A stretch of DNA of 17,153 bases from Tethybacter castelli (GTDB lineage: Bacteria > Pseudomonadota > Gammaproteobacteria > Tethybacterales > Tethybacteraceae): NCBI GenBank assembly GCA_036679665.1, contig JAZHEJ010000007.1, forward strand, positions 1 to 17,153. Reading direction: 5' to 3'. The translations under genes were made by a program, and so were the position numbers. The notes beneath the pieces are model-generated. The model saw nothing but the letters and a program-made list of their open reading frames with translations, was not told the DNA's origin and did not search any database. Position 1 is the stretch's first letter. Every line of letters begins with the position of its first letter. Shown piece by piece: positions 7,095 through 14,714 of this stretch.

Positions 7095-7133
7095 AGTATT
7101 ACTTATTATATGTAGTAAATTATCAACCACGCG
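7095..7133. promoter_or_regulatory. Divergent AT-rich promoter spacer between aspC and dacB
   Basis: This 39-bp AT-rich spacer lies between the two starts. A consensus TATAAT sits on the minus strand at 7110-7105, 10 nt from the aspC ATG. On the plus strand TATTAT (7104-7109) and TAAATT (7116-7121) are candidate -10 boxes for dacB. No Shine-Dalgarno is visible on either side. Confidence 0.45.
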
Positions 7134-8588
7134 ATGATCAGGCATTTCGTTTCACGGTTCAAGTGGTTGTTGGGACTTGCGTCCCTGGGGTTTTGCGCGT
7201 CCGTCGCCGCGCAGAATATCATCCCGGAAAGTGTGGCCAAAATTTTGCAAAGGCAGGGGATCGATCAATCCAAAACCGGTATTTATATCGCCCGTTCAAA
7301 CGGGGAGATGCTAGCCGCCTTGAATATCGACGTTCCGTTTAATCCCGCCTCGACGATCAAGGCGATAACAAGCATGGCCGCCTTGGATCTGCTAGGCCCA
7401 AATCATGTGTGGGAAACAAAACTACTGACCGCCGCGCCGGTTATCAATGGCAATCTGCGGGGCGATTTGTTTTTGCAAGGCAGTGGCGATCCATATCTCA
7501 CGGTAGAACGGCTTTTGCATCTTGTGAGCGGGCTGCGTCGGCGCGGCCTGCATACCGTGGCAGGCGATCTGGTTATCGACGACACCCTATTTGTGGTCAA
7601 CGGTCATGATCCGGCAAAATTTGACGGAGCGGGGACCAAACCTTACAACGCCGGCGGCGGGGCGAGCGTGGTTAATTTCGGAGCAACGAAGGTTGTCATC
7701 CGCCCCGCCGCTGACAAGGTGGGCGTGTTCCTTGAACCGCCTAGTTCGAACTTCAGTGTTATCAACAATCTGCGCTTGCAGCGCGCGCGTTGCAATGGCA
7801 ATTGGCGCGGTCGCATCAGCGAAAAGCTTTTGCGTGGTGAGGACGGAACGGCCAGTCTAACCTTGGGCGGCAGATACCCTTCAGGATGTGGTGAACAAAG
7901 CTTCTTTTTGCTCGGGCAAACTGATCCGACCGCGCATATCGCCGGTGCGTTCACCGAATTATTCGCTTTGGTCGGAGGTAGTATCGAAGGTGGTTGGCGT
8001 CGCGAGAAAGCGCCACGCAAAGCACGCACTTTTACTTCCATCGATTCGGTAACTTTAGGTGAAGCGCTGCGCGGGATGAATAAGTTTTCAAACAACGTTA
8101 TGGCTCGTAATATTTTTCTGAGCTTGTCTAAAGATCAAGGTAAGCCTTATTCCAATGATCTGTCGCGCAGCGCTGTAAACAAATGGATTGCCAGTTACGA
8201 CATCAGCCCTGAAGGGATGTTTATTGAGAACGGCTCCGGATTGTCGCGTGAAAGCCGAATCAGTCCGCGACAGTTTGGTGAAGTTTTGGTACATTTCTAT
8301 CGTAATCCTTATCGCAACGAATTTACCGCGTCACTGGCAATTTTGGGTAAAGACGGTACGGTTCGCAGGTGGAATCGGAGTAATTCTTCGGCGGGTAATG
8401 CTCATGTTAAAACTGGCACTTTGGCCAACGTCCGTTCCACAATCGGCTACGTCCACAACAGCGCGGATGATCTGATTTTTGTAATGATGTTTGATACTGC
8501 CGCGACCGCGGCAGCGCGCCGCGTTATTCAACAGACGTTGGACTGGGCCTACAAACTGAAATTGAGTAGCCAACCCGCGACTAGCTAG
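7134..8588 (+). CDS. dacB: D-alanyl-D-alanine carboxypeptidase/endopeptidase (PBP4, peptidase S13)
   Basis: Periplasmic class C penicillin-binding protein that trims terminal D-Ala and cuts peptide cross-links in peptidoglycan. The 484 residues match the family. The first 26 or so (basic start, hydrophobic core LLGLASLGFCASVAA, cleavage before QN) form a signal peptide. The catalytic motifs are all present: S73-T-I-K76 (SxxK) in FNPASTIKAIT, S319-N-N321 (SxN) in FSNNVMARN, and K426-T-G428 in HVKTGTL. The large insertion between SxxK and SxN that is typical of PBP4 is there. It is divergent from aspC and ends 13 bp before argH, which may be co-transcribed. The start ATG has no Shine-Dalgarno. 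Confidence 0.96.
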   Translation: MIRHFVSRFKWLLGLASLGFCASVAAQNIIPESVAKILQRQGIDQSKTGIYIARSNGEMLAALNIDVPFNPASTIKAITSMAALDLLGPNHVWETKLLTAAPVINGNLRGDLFLQGSGDPYLTVERLLHLVSGLRRRGLHTVAGDLVIDDTLFVVNGHDPAKFDGAGTKPYNAGGGASVVNFGATKVVIRPAADKVGVFLEPPSSNFSVINNLRLQRARCNGNWRGRISEKLLRGEDGTASLTLGGRYPSGCGEQSFFLLGQTDPTAHIAGAFTELFALVGGSIEGGWRREKAPRKARTFTSIDSVTLGEALRGMNKFSNNVMARNIFLSLSKDQGKPYSNDLSRSAVNKWIASYDISPEGMFIENGSGLSRESRISPRQFGEVLVHFYRNPYRNEFTASLAILGKDGTVRRWNRSNSSAGNAHVKTGTLANVRSTIGYVHNSADDLIFVMMFDTAATAAARRVIQQTLDWAYKLKLSSQPATS

Positions 8589-8601
8589 AATTCGCTTCAA
8601 T

Positions 8602-10002
8602 ATGGTTTCTGACAATAAGCATTGGTCGGCGCGCTTTGCTGAACCGATTGACGAGTTGATGATGCGTTTTAACGCTTCGATACCGTTTGATCATCGGCTT
8701 GCAAGGTACGACGTGCAAGTCTCAATCGCGCATGTGCGCATGCTTGGCACGCAGCAAATAATCGCTAGGCAGGTTTGCGACAAGTTGATTGGCGGGTTGG
8801 AACAACTTGCCCAAAAGATAGCCGCGGACGATTTTTCTTGGCAGTTATCCGACGAAGATATTCATACATCCATCGAACGTAAGTTGATCGAATTGGTGGG
8901 TGAAGACGCCAAACGGATGCATACAGCCCGTTCACGCAATGACCAAATTAGCACTGACATACGGCTGTGGCTAAGAGACATGATTGATTTGCAATGCAAG
9001 TTGCTTGCCCGGATGCAACTGGCTTTGGTAACACAGGCTGAACGCCACGTCGATAGCATTATGCCGGGATTTACCCATCTGCAGGTTGCGCAACCAACCA
9101 CGTTGGCCCATCATCTGCATGCTCATTGCTGTGTTTTAACGCGCGATACCGAACGATTGAACGATTGCCGAGGCAGGGTGAATCAGTTGCCGCTGGGTGC
9201 GGCGGCGCTGGCAGGCACCGGGTTTGCGATCAATCCTCAGCAGGTCGCAGACGAGCTTGGCTTTGAGCGACTTTGTGCCAATACCATGGATGCGGTAGCG
9301 GCGCGCGATTTTGCGGTGGAATATGTGGCTGTCGCGGCGCTGGTAATGGTTAATTTGTCCCGGTTGTGTGAGGAAATCGTTATTTGGAGTTCGCAACCGT
9401 TTGCATTCGCGCAAGTTGCCGATTCTTACTGTACCGGCTCTTCAATCATGCCGCAAAAGCGTAATCCTGACGCGGCTGAGCTTGTGCGCGGCAAAAGTGG
9501 CAGGGTGGCAGGCCATGTGGTAGCGCTGTTGCTGATGACCAAAGGACAGCCGCTGGCCTATAACAAAGATAATCAGGAAGATAAGGAGGCCTTATTCGAC
9601 GCTGCTGACACTCTCAGTTCCTGTTTGCAAGTGATGGAGGGAATGGTTGCGACCATGAAGTTTGATGTCGCGGCGATGCGGCAAATGGCCGATCAAGGCT
9701 ATGCATGTGCGACCGAGTTGGCGGACTTGCTTGTCAGACATGACGTCGCTTTCCGCGATGCCCATGAAATGGTTGCCAAGGCGGTCAAAGAAGCCGAATT
9801 GCGTGTCGTCAGCCTAAATGAATTGTGTGAGGACTATTTGCCGGAACTTACCGGTTTGACAGCAAGCGAACTGCGTAGGGCGCTAGATGTCGAGCAGGCG
9901 ATTGCGGCTCGTAACATGCCAGGGGCGCCAGCCCCGGAAGCTATGCAAAAACTGTTAGGTAAAAAACGGGAAGAACTTGAAAATACCCTGCGCGATAAAT
10001 AG
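8602..10002 (+). CDS. argH: Argininosuccinate lyase
   Basis: Splits argininosuccinate into arginine and fumarate, the last step of arginine synthesis, in the fumarase/aspartase superfamily. The 466 residues are the normal length. Motifs: SDEDIHTSIERKLIE, HTARSRNDQ (H107 to Q115), the PTTLAHHLHAH segment with the family's catalytic His, and the flexible signature loop TGSSIMPQKRNPDAAE (GSS at 279-281). The C-terminus AIAARNMPGAPAP is typical. The gene starts 13 bp after dacB. A TAGAAT hexamer at 8586-8591, overlapping the dacB stop codon, ends 10 nt before the ATG, so argH may have its own short-leader promoter. No Shine-Dalgarno is present. It converges on grxD with a 33-bp gap lacking a clear terminator. 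Confidence 0.97.
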   Translation: MVSDNKHWSARFAEPIDELMMRFNASIPFDHRLARYDVQVSIAHVRMLGTQQIIARQVCDKLIGGLEQLAQKIAADDFSWQLSDEDIHTSIERKLIELVGEDAKRMHTARSRNDQISTDIRLWLRDMIDLQCKLLARMQLALVTQAERHVDSIMPGFTHLQVAQPTTLAHHLHAHCCVLTRDTERLNDCRGRVNQLPLGAAALAGTGFAINPQQVADELGFERLCANTMDAVAARDFAVEYVAVAALVMVNLSRLCEEIVIWSSQPFAFAQVADSYCTGSSIMPQKRNPDAAELVRGKSGRVAGHVVALLLMTKGQPLAYNKDNQEDKEALFDAADTLSSCLQVMEGMVATMKFDVAAMRQMADQGYACATELADLLVRHDVAFRDAHEMVAKAVKEAELRVVSLNELCEDYLPELTGLTASELRRALDVEQAIAARNMPGAPAPEAMQKLLGKKREELENTLRDK

Positions 10003-10035
10003 TGTCACCCGATATCGAAACCTGGCGCGCGGTTA

Positions 10036-10365
10036 TTACTCTGGGGTGGTTATATTAGCTAACTTGGTCTGCAGTTCCCCGGCTTCATACATTTGTTTAA
10101 TGATGTCGGCGCCACCTACGAATTCACCTTTAATGTATAGCTGAGGAATGGTTGGCCAAGAAGAAAATTCCTTGATTCCCTGGCGGATATCCGGCTCAAG
10201 CAGAACGTTGACGGTAAAAATATTCTTGGTGGAGCCAAGACAAGTTTTGAGCAATTCAACGGCGAGCGCAGAAAAACCGCACTGAGGGAATTGTGGCGTA
10301 CCTTTCATGTACAACACCACCGGATGTCCCTCAAGTTGTTGCTTAATCTGCTGATTTATATCCAT
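10036..10365 (-). CDS. grxD: Monothiol glutaredoxin, Grx4/GrxD type
   Basis: Small cytosolic CGFS glutaredoxin. Members of this family bind a [2Fe-2S] cluster between two monomers with glutathione and act in Fe-S cluster transfer. It has 109 residues (E. coli Grx4 has 115). Visible are the active-site motif C29-G-F-S32 preceded by MKGTPQFPQ, the WPTIPQLYIKGEFVGGADI stretch that binds glutathione, and a start (MDINQQIKQQL) close to the usual one. It lies divergently 19 bp from surA and converges with argH. No Shine-Dalgarno is seen. Confidence 0.96.
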   Translation of the reverse strand: MDINQQIKQQLEGHPVVLYMKGTPQFPQCGFSALAVELLKTCLGSTKNIFTVNVLLEPDIRQGIKEFSSWPTIPQLYIKGEFVGGADIIKQMYEAGELQTKLANITTPE

Positions 10366-10384
10366 CGTTGCTAAAATTCCGAAA
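10366..10384. promoter_or_regulatory. Divergent promoter spacer between grxD and surA
   Basis: The spacer is 19 bp. The plus strand has TAAAAT at 10372-10377 preceded by TGC (extended -10 pattern TGnTAAAAT) and followed by 7 nt before the surA ATG. Transcription would therefore begin at or next to the start codon. The minus strand has only a weak ATTTTA-like element for grxD. Confidence 0.4.
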
Positions 10385-11593
10385 ATGCTGCGTTTTAATC
10401 ATTTTATCCGTATCGCGTCAGCTGCGCTATTGTTGCTAACGGCAAACGCGCGTGCTGCGCAATCTATCGACTGGATAGTGGCAACGGTTAATGACGAAGC
10501 AGTACTTCGTTCTGAACTTCTATCCGAAGTCGAAGTGCTTAGAGTATTGTTTGCAGATACGAGCCGTAGCCTTCTTTCAACCGAAGAACTTACACAGCTG
10601 GCGGTAACTAATCTGGTGAATCTGCGCCTCCAGATTCAGCGGGCGGATTTTTTAAATATTGCCATACCGCAAACGCGCGTGGACGGTGTAATCGAGCAAT
10701 TATTGATTGACACTCAGATTAACACCGCTGAGCAACTGGCCCGGCGCGAAGGGATGACAGTGGAACAGTTTCGCCAGCGTCTCCTTAACGAATTACGGAT
10801 TAATGAAGCTTTATTCATCGACAATCGCGAGGAACTGGGGGTTAGCGTTGAACAGGTGAATGAACTGCTCAGGGCACGTTTAAGCGATCAAAGATTGCGC
10901 GAATATCTGATCCAATATGCCCACCTGCAATCGGAGGACAACGACATCGCGCAAAGCCTTCGCGATGCAACCAACGATGATTTTGAGTCAATAGCTAGCG
11001 AACACCATATCGGTAATGACCCTATCACCATCGGATGGCGACGTGAATCTCAGTTGTCTGAATTGGTTATATCCGAGATACGCAAACTTGAGCCCGGCGA
11101 AACGTCAGAGGTGATTGAACTCGGGGAAAGTTTGCATGTGTTTCGAGTGATCGCGGTGCGACCGCTGGTTCCCGGTTCAATTCGCCGCGAACTGGTCAAA
11201 CTTCAGTTACTGTCAATTGATAATACCTCAGACGTGCAGGCCTTGGAGAATGCCAAGTCAGCCATCATGGAAGGAGAATCTGATTTTCCCGGCGCAGCCG
11301 AGGTGATTACGGGCCAGGTATCGATGGTTGAATATCAGATGGATGAGCTGCCTGAGCAAATATCCCAAGGCATGCGATTGCGGGTAGGAGAAATCGGCGG
11401 ACCGTTTTTGTTGCCAACGGGATTGGCGATAGCCCAGGTGATTGAAGTTCAACAAGAAACTTTCGGCGACGACCAGTTGCGTTCTGACGCGATCAACACC
11501 ATGGGTAATATCAATGTTGAGGAAGTCCGGCGCAAATGGATTGAATATCTACTTTCAGTAGGAACGGTCAATATCGTCCGTGCGGAACTCTAA
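10385..11593 (+). CDS. surA: Periplasmic chaperone SurA, divergent
   Basis: Periplasmic chaperone for outer-membrane beta-barrel proteins. It has 402 residues (E. coli SurA about 428). Residues 1-24 form a signal peptide (hydrophobic core ASAALLLLT, cleavage after ARA). Then comes the SurA N-terminal domain (DWIVATVNDEAVLRSEL; later EGMTVEQFRQRLLNELRINEAL). Two parvulin-like regions follow (about 180-255 and 265-365), and a C-terminal helix (VEEVRRKWIEYLLSVGTVNIV) that packs on the N-domain in known SurA. Both parvulin regions are weak: the usual GG-LGW segment is reduced to NDPITIGWRRES in the first and is not recognisable in the second. Isomerase activity is therefore doubtful, while the chaperone core is kept. 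It heads surA-pdxA-rsmA-yqiA and overlaps pdxA by 14 bp. Context supports the call strongly. Confidence 0.93.
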   Translation: MLRFNHFIRIASAALLLLTANARAAQSIDWIVATVNDEAVLRSELLSEVEVLRVLFADTSRSLLSTEELTQLAVTNLVNLRLQIQRADFLNIAIPQTRVDGVIEQLLIDTQINTAEQLARREGMTVEQFRQRLLNELRINEALFIDNREELGVSVEQVNELLRARLSDQRLREYLIQYAHLQSEDNDIAQSLRDATNDDFESIASEHHIGNDPITIGWRRESQLSELVISEIRKLEPGETSEVIELGESLHVFRVIAVRPLVPGSIRRELVKLQLLSIDNTSDVQALENAKSAIMEGESDFPGAAEVITGQVSMVEYQMDELPEQISQGMRLRVGEIGGPFLLPTGLAIAQVIEVQQETFGDDQLRSDAINTMGNINVEEVRRKWIEYLLSVGTVNIVRAEL

Positions 11594-12554
11594 GCGCGTT
11601 TTACTCGCGTTGACAATCGGCGATCCGGCTGGTGTCGGACCCGATATCAGCATGCGACTTTTGCAACGCGAACTAGGCGCTGACGTAGTCGTGATTGGCG
11701 ATCGGCAAGCGCTAGCAAAACGTGCTAAAGAGCTTGGTTGTCAATTTACACTGCCCGCCTATGATGATTCGCGGCGCCAATCAGCAAGTTTGTTGCATGT
11801 TGACATGGGCGGGTCGGCAATAGCCGGTAAACCGGATCCAAAACACGTTCAGGGAATATTTGACAGTTTACGTCTGGCAAGCGAGATGTCTTGCGCCGGG
11901 ACATGTTCTGCGGTAGTGACGGCTCCGGTCTCCAAAGCGGTAATTGCGCAAATCAATCCAAAATTTAGCGGACATACGGAATATTTCGCCCAGCTTACCG
12001 GAGCAAAACTTGCGGTGATGGCCATGGTCGGTCCTCGCATCAAAGTGGCGTTAGTTACGACGCATTTGCCTTTGGCGGATGTGCCTGATGCGATCACCGC
12101 GGAGCGAATTTGCGCAACTTTGCTCCTTGCTGAGCAGGGTATGCGCAAGGTGCTCAACAAAGTTACGGTACGCTGGTTGGTGTGCGGCTTAAATCCGCAC
12201 GCAGGTGAAAAAGGAATGTTGGGCGACGAAGAAAACCGGGCTATCATCCCGGGATTGCGGCGCGCGCGCGAACAGGGTATTGAGCTTGACGGTCCGGTTT
12301 CTGCCGATACGGCGTTTTTACCCGAGCGATTACGCAACTACGATTGCGTACTGGCAATGTATCATGACCAGGCGCTACCAATTGTCAAGCGCGACGCGTT
12401 TGCGTCGACAGTAAATGTAACTTTTGGTTTGCCTTTTGTTCGCACCAGTGTTGATCATGGCACCGCGTTTGAGCTTGCCGCGCGCGGGACCGCAGATCCT
12501 GCTTCGTTGTATGCGGCTTTCGATCTGGCTGTACAAATGAGCTTAGCTAGGTAA
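11580..12554 (+). CDS. pdxA: 4-hydroxythreonine-4-phosphate dehydrogenase
   Basis: NAD-dependent, metal-requiring dehydrogenase of pyridoxal phosphate synthesis (DXP-dependent route). It has 324 residues. The N-terminal LALTIGDPAGVGPDI is diagnostic. The substrate pair is H132-T133 in SGHTEYF. The three metal His ligands are visible as H162 (VTTHLPLADV), H207 (NPHAGEKGMLGDEE) and H262 (MYHDQALP), with exactly the spacing of E. coli H166, H211 and H266. The C-terminus GLPFVRTSVDHGTAFELAARG is standard. It starts with GTG 14 bp inside the surA 3' end and has no good Shine-Dalgarno, so translation is probably coupled to surA. Its stop is 5 bp before rsmA. Confidence 0.97.
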   Translation: MRNSKRVLLALTIGDPAGVGPDISMRLLQRELGADVVVIGDRQALAKRAKELGCQFTLPAYDDSRRQSASLLHVDMGGSAIAGKPDPKHVQGIFDSLRLASEMSCAGTCSAVVTAPVSKAVIAQINPKFSGHTEYFAQLTGAKLAVMAMVGPRIKVALVTTHLPLADVPDAITAERICATLLLAEQGMRKVLNKVTVRWLVCGLNPHAGEKGMLGDEENRAIIPGLRRAREQGIELDGPVSADTAFLPERLRNYDCVLAMYHDQALPIVKRDAFASTVNVTFGLPFVRTSVDHGTAFELAARGTADPASLYAAFDLAVQMSLAR

Positions 12555-12559
12555 CCAAA

Positions 12560-13315
12560 ATGCGCTCACCACGCTTAGGTCAGCATTTTTTAACCGACAG
12601 TGATATTTTGCGGCGAATGATAGAGTTCATTAATCCCAAGGCTCAGGATTGTTTTGTGGAAATAGGCCCGGGCAAAGGCCAATTAACTCGTCCGTTGCTC
12701 GCTAGCGGTGCCAAGGTGCTTGCCATTGAACTAGATAGGGATCTGGCGAGCAAACTGTCTGAACGGATGGGAAAGCTGAATTTATCGCTCACCGTCAGCC
12801 AAAAAGATGCGGCACGCGGGCTGCCGATACCAGAACGCGGATTTTGGCGGGCAGTGGGAAATTTGCCCTACGCGATTTCTTCACCGGTACTTACCAGATT
12901 GCCAAATTATTTGCCGCGACTAATCGACGGACATTTCATGTTGCAAAAAGAGTTTGCGCAACGAATGGCCGCGCAACCGGGATCGCGGATCTACGGACGG
13001 CTTAGCGTTGCGGTGCAGGCTTTTTTTTCCGTGGAAGCTTTATTTGAGGTTCCGGCCAATTCATTTACGCCACCCCCGCAGGTCAAATCAATGGTCGTGC
13101 GCATGCGTCCTTTGGATGAGCCGAAAAAGATTCTTGACCACAAAATTTTTACTTTGGTGACCAGACAAGCTTTTGCGCAACGGCGTAAACAACTTCGCAA
13201 CGCCCTTGGCGCATTATCAATTGAAGTCCCGGATAATATCGCAGGCTTACGGGCTGAATCATTGCGCGTTGATCAGTTTATCGGTTTAGCCAATAAGATC
13301 GCGACATTAAAATGA
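12560..13315 (+). CDS. rsmA: 16S rRNA (adenine-N6,N6)-dimethyltransferase RsmA/KsgA
   Basis: SAM-dependent methyltransferase that dimethylates the two adjacent adenines near the 3' end of 16S rRNA during small-subunit maturation. It has 251 residues, slightly short of the 270 common in enterics. Motifs: GQHFLTD at the N-terminus, the SAM-binding EIGPGKGQLT, the acidic IELDRDL, and NLPYAIS (N101 to S107), where many members have NLPYNIS. FTPPPQVKSMVVRM near 180 and RQAFAQRRKQLRNAL in the C-terminal domain are also typical. A weak AGGT lies 9 nt before the ATG. It follows pdxA, as in many proteobacteria, and its TGA overlaps the yqiA ATG (ATGA). Confidence 0.97.
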   Translation: MRSPRLGQHFLTDSDILRRMIEFINPKAQDCFVEIGPGKGQLTRPLLASGAKVLAIELDRDLASKLSERMGKLNLSLTVSQKDAARGLPIPERGFWRAVGNLPYAISSPVLTRLPNYLPRLIDGHFMLQKEFAQRMAAQPGSRIYGRLSVAVQAFFSVEALFEVPANSFTPPPQVKSMVVRMRPLDEPKKILDHKIFTLVTRQAFAQRRKQLRNALGALSIEVPDNIAGLRAESLRVDQFIGLANKIATLK

Positions 13316-13884
13316 TTTTATATTTGCACGGTTTGAATTCTTCATCGCTTTCTTCAAAAGCGATCCTTACTCAAGAATATTGTGATGCGCTTTGTTTGGC
13401 GTGCAAAGCGCCAAATTTGCCCCATCAGCCCGGGCAAGCTTGGGATTTGATGGTTTCGTTGTGTGTTGAAAATGAAAATGTTTTGGTAATTGGCAGCTCG
13501 CTAGGAGGATACTACGCCACATCACTTGTAGAGCGAGGGTATGCGGTTGGTGCGATATTGATCAATCCGGCTGTACAGGTGGCTGAGAAACTCGTCGCTA
13601 GCGTAGGTAACGTACAAACCAATTACACCACCGATGAAAAGTATGTGATGACCGCACAGCACATTGCGCAGTGGCGAAAAATGTATATTGAGCAAATAGC
13701 CGATCCGGCGCGCTATTTGTTATTGACGCAAACCGGTGATGAAGTGCTCGATTATCGCGAAGCGGTGAGATATTTCGAAGGTGCAACGCAGATAATCGAA
13801 CGCGGCGGTAACCACGGTTTTTTTGCTTATGAGCGTTTCTTGCCGATGATCGCCAAAAAATATTTGCAGACTCGGGCTGTTTAG
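13312..13884 (+). CDS. yqiA: Esterase YqiA, alpha/beta hydrolase
   Basis: Small cytosolic alpha/beta hydrolase of the YqiA (UPF0227) family, active on short acyl esters in the characterised member; the natural substrate is unknown. It has 190 residues, the usual length. The N-terminal strand YLHGLNSS supplies the oxyanion region. The nucleophile elbow is G61-S62-S63-L64-G65-G66. TGDEVLDYREA supplies the Asp (D143 or D147), and GGNHGFFAYE supplies H168. It overlaps rsmA by 4 bp (ATGA) and so is the last gene of the surA operon, not linked to parE as in enterics. Its TAG overlaps the convergent maf stop codon by 3 to 4 bp. No terminator lies between them. Confidence 0.94.
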   Translation: MILYLHGLNSSSLSSKAILTQEYCDALCLACKAPNLPHQPGQAWDLMVSLCVENENVLVIGSSLGGYYATSLVERGYAVGAILINPAVQVAEKLVASVGNVQTNYTTDEKYVMTAQHIAQWRKMYIEQIADPARYLLLTQTGDEVLDYREAVRYFEGATQIIERGGNHGFFAYERFLPMIAKKYLQTRAV

Positions 13885-14462
13885 CCAGGGAGCTCATAAC
13901 CGATTTCACGCAACACCGAGCAAAGCCTGATCAACGGCAATCCGATCACCGCGGAAGGATCGTCGCTTTGCAACTTGCTTACCAAGCAAATTCCATAGTT
14001 TTCCAATTGCGCGGAACCAGCGCTCGCAAAGGAGGGTTCTTTGTCGACATATGCCATGATTTGCTTGGTACTAAGGTCAAGCCAGGCGACTTCAGTATCA
14101 ACACAAAACGACCATTGTTGCTCGCTCATAAGCACACTGACCGCGCTGTGAAATATACCGGATTTACCCGCGAGCTCTTTTAGTTGGCAAATCGCAACCT
14201 CGCGGTTTTGCGGTTTACCGAAACTTTTACCGTTGACGTTGAGCACTTGGTCAGCACCTATCACCACGGCATTAGGGTGTTTAGTAGCGACGGCAGAAGC
14301 TTTGGCCATCGCCAAGCGACAAGCTAGGTCGCGCGGTAGCTCATGGTCGCGGGCTTTTTCCAAAACCTTTGGATTTACGCTGTCAAAAGCCAACTGTAAT
14401 TTTTGCAAACTGAGTTTGCGAAACGTTGAAGTTGAAGCCAGAATTAGTGGAGGGGTAACCAT
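13881..14462 (-). CDS. maf: Maf/YceF family nucleotide pyrophosphatase
   Basis: Cytosolic Maf-like pyrophosphatase that hydrolyses non-canonical nucleotides to monophosphates. It resembles the YceF branch, whose characterised member prefers 7-methyl-GTP. It has 193 residues. Visible motifs are LILASTSTFRKLSLQKL at the N-terminus (usually LASTSPYR), the catalytic Asp region IGADQVL (D71), FGKP, and the C-terminal SAVIGLPLIRLCSVL. The usual VDE after the first strand reads KVLEK here, so one acidic residue is shifted or lost. It does not sit beside yceD-rpmF-plsX, its usual partners. It is divergent from rpmE with a 23-bp spacer, and a TATTAT (minus strand, 14479-14474) ends 11 nt before its ATG. 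No Shine-Dalgarno is seen. Confidence 0.93.
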   Translation of the reverse strand: MVTPPLILASTSTFRKLSLQKLQLAFDSVNPKVLEKARDHELPRDLACRLAMAKASAVATKHPNAVVIGADQVLNVNGKSFGKPQNREVAICQLKELAGKSGIFHSAVSVLMSEQQWSFCVDTEVAWLDLSTKQIMAYVDKEPSFASAGSAQLENYGICLVSKLQSDDPSAVIGLPLIRLCSVLREIGYELPG

Positions 14463-14485
14463 AATAAACTTGTATAATAACTGTT
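14463..14485. promoter_or_regulatory. Overlapping back-to-back -10 elements for maf and rpmE
   Basis: This 23-bp spacer is the whole gap between two start codons. The plus strand has a perfect TATAAT at 14473-14478, 7 nt before the rpmE ATG. The minus strand has TATTAT at 14479-14474, 11 nt before the maf ATG. The two hexamers occupy almost the same bases, making a near-symmetric promoter. Both messages would be leaderless or carry a few nucleotides only. No good -35 is visible for rpmE. Confidence 0.5.
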
Positions 14486-14683
14486 ATGAAAAAGGATATC
14501 CATCCGCCGATGTATAAAGCGCGTGTCAAGTGTACCTGCGGAAATACCTTTGACACCAGAAGTACCCGCGAAGGTGATTTGAGTTTGGATGTATGTTCAC
14601 AGTGCCATCCTTTTTATACCGGCAAGCAAAAACTAGTGGATAGTTCTGGCCAGGTTGAAAAATTCCGCCGTAAATTCGGATAA
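14486..14683 (+). CDS. rpmE: 50S ribosomal protein L31, zinc-binding type
   Basis: Large-subunit ribosomal protein near the subunit bridge. It has 65 residues and begins MKKDIHPPMYKARVKCTCGN, very close to E. coli L31. The four zinc ligands C16, C18, C37 and C40 are all present (KCTC and CSQCHPF), so this is the C-plus form and not the zinc-free paralogue used in zinc starvation. It ends VEKFRRKFG, shorter than E. coli by about five residues. The start codon has no Shine-Dalgarno and a perfect TATAAT lies 7 nt upstream, which is odd for a highly expressed ribosomal protein gene. A 12-base inverted repeat (ACCCGTCCGGGT, about 14687-14698) follows the stop but lacks a T-run. Confidence 0.98.
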   Translation: MKKDIHPPMYKARVKCTCGNTFDTRSTREGDLSLDVCSQCHPFYTGKQKLVDSSGQVEKFRRKFG

Positions 14684-14714
14684 ACAAAACCCGTCCGGGT
14701 AGTCTTCGACAATA

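Noticed and set aside
7095..7145. Longer N-terminus for the aminotransferase (start at 7145)
   Set aside because: It would overlap the dacB start and the promoter-like TATAAT. The sequence before MSQGQKK does not resemble family N-termini.
14687..14698. ACCCGTCCGGGT as a terminator of rpmE
   Set aside because: The stem is short, the loop is 2-4 nt, and no U-tract follows. The next gene starts 17 bp later.
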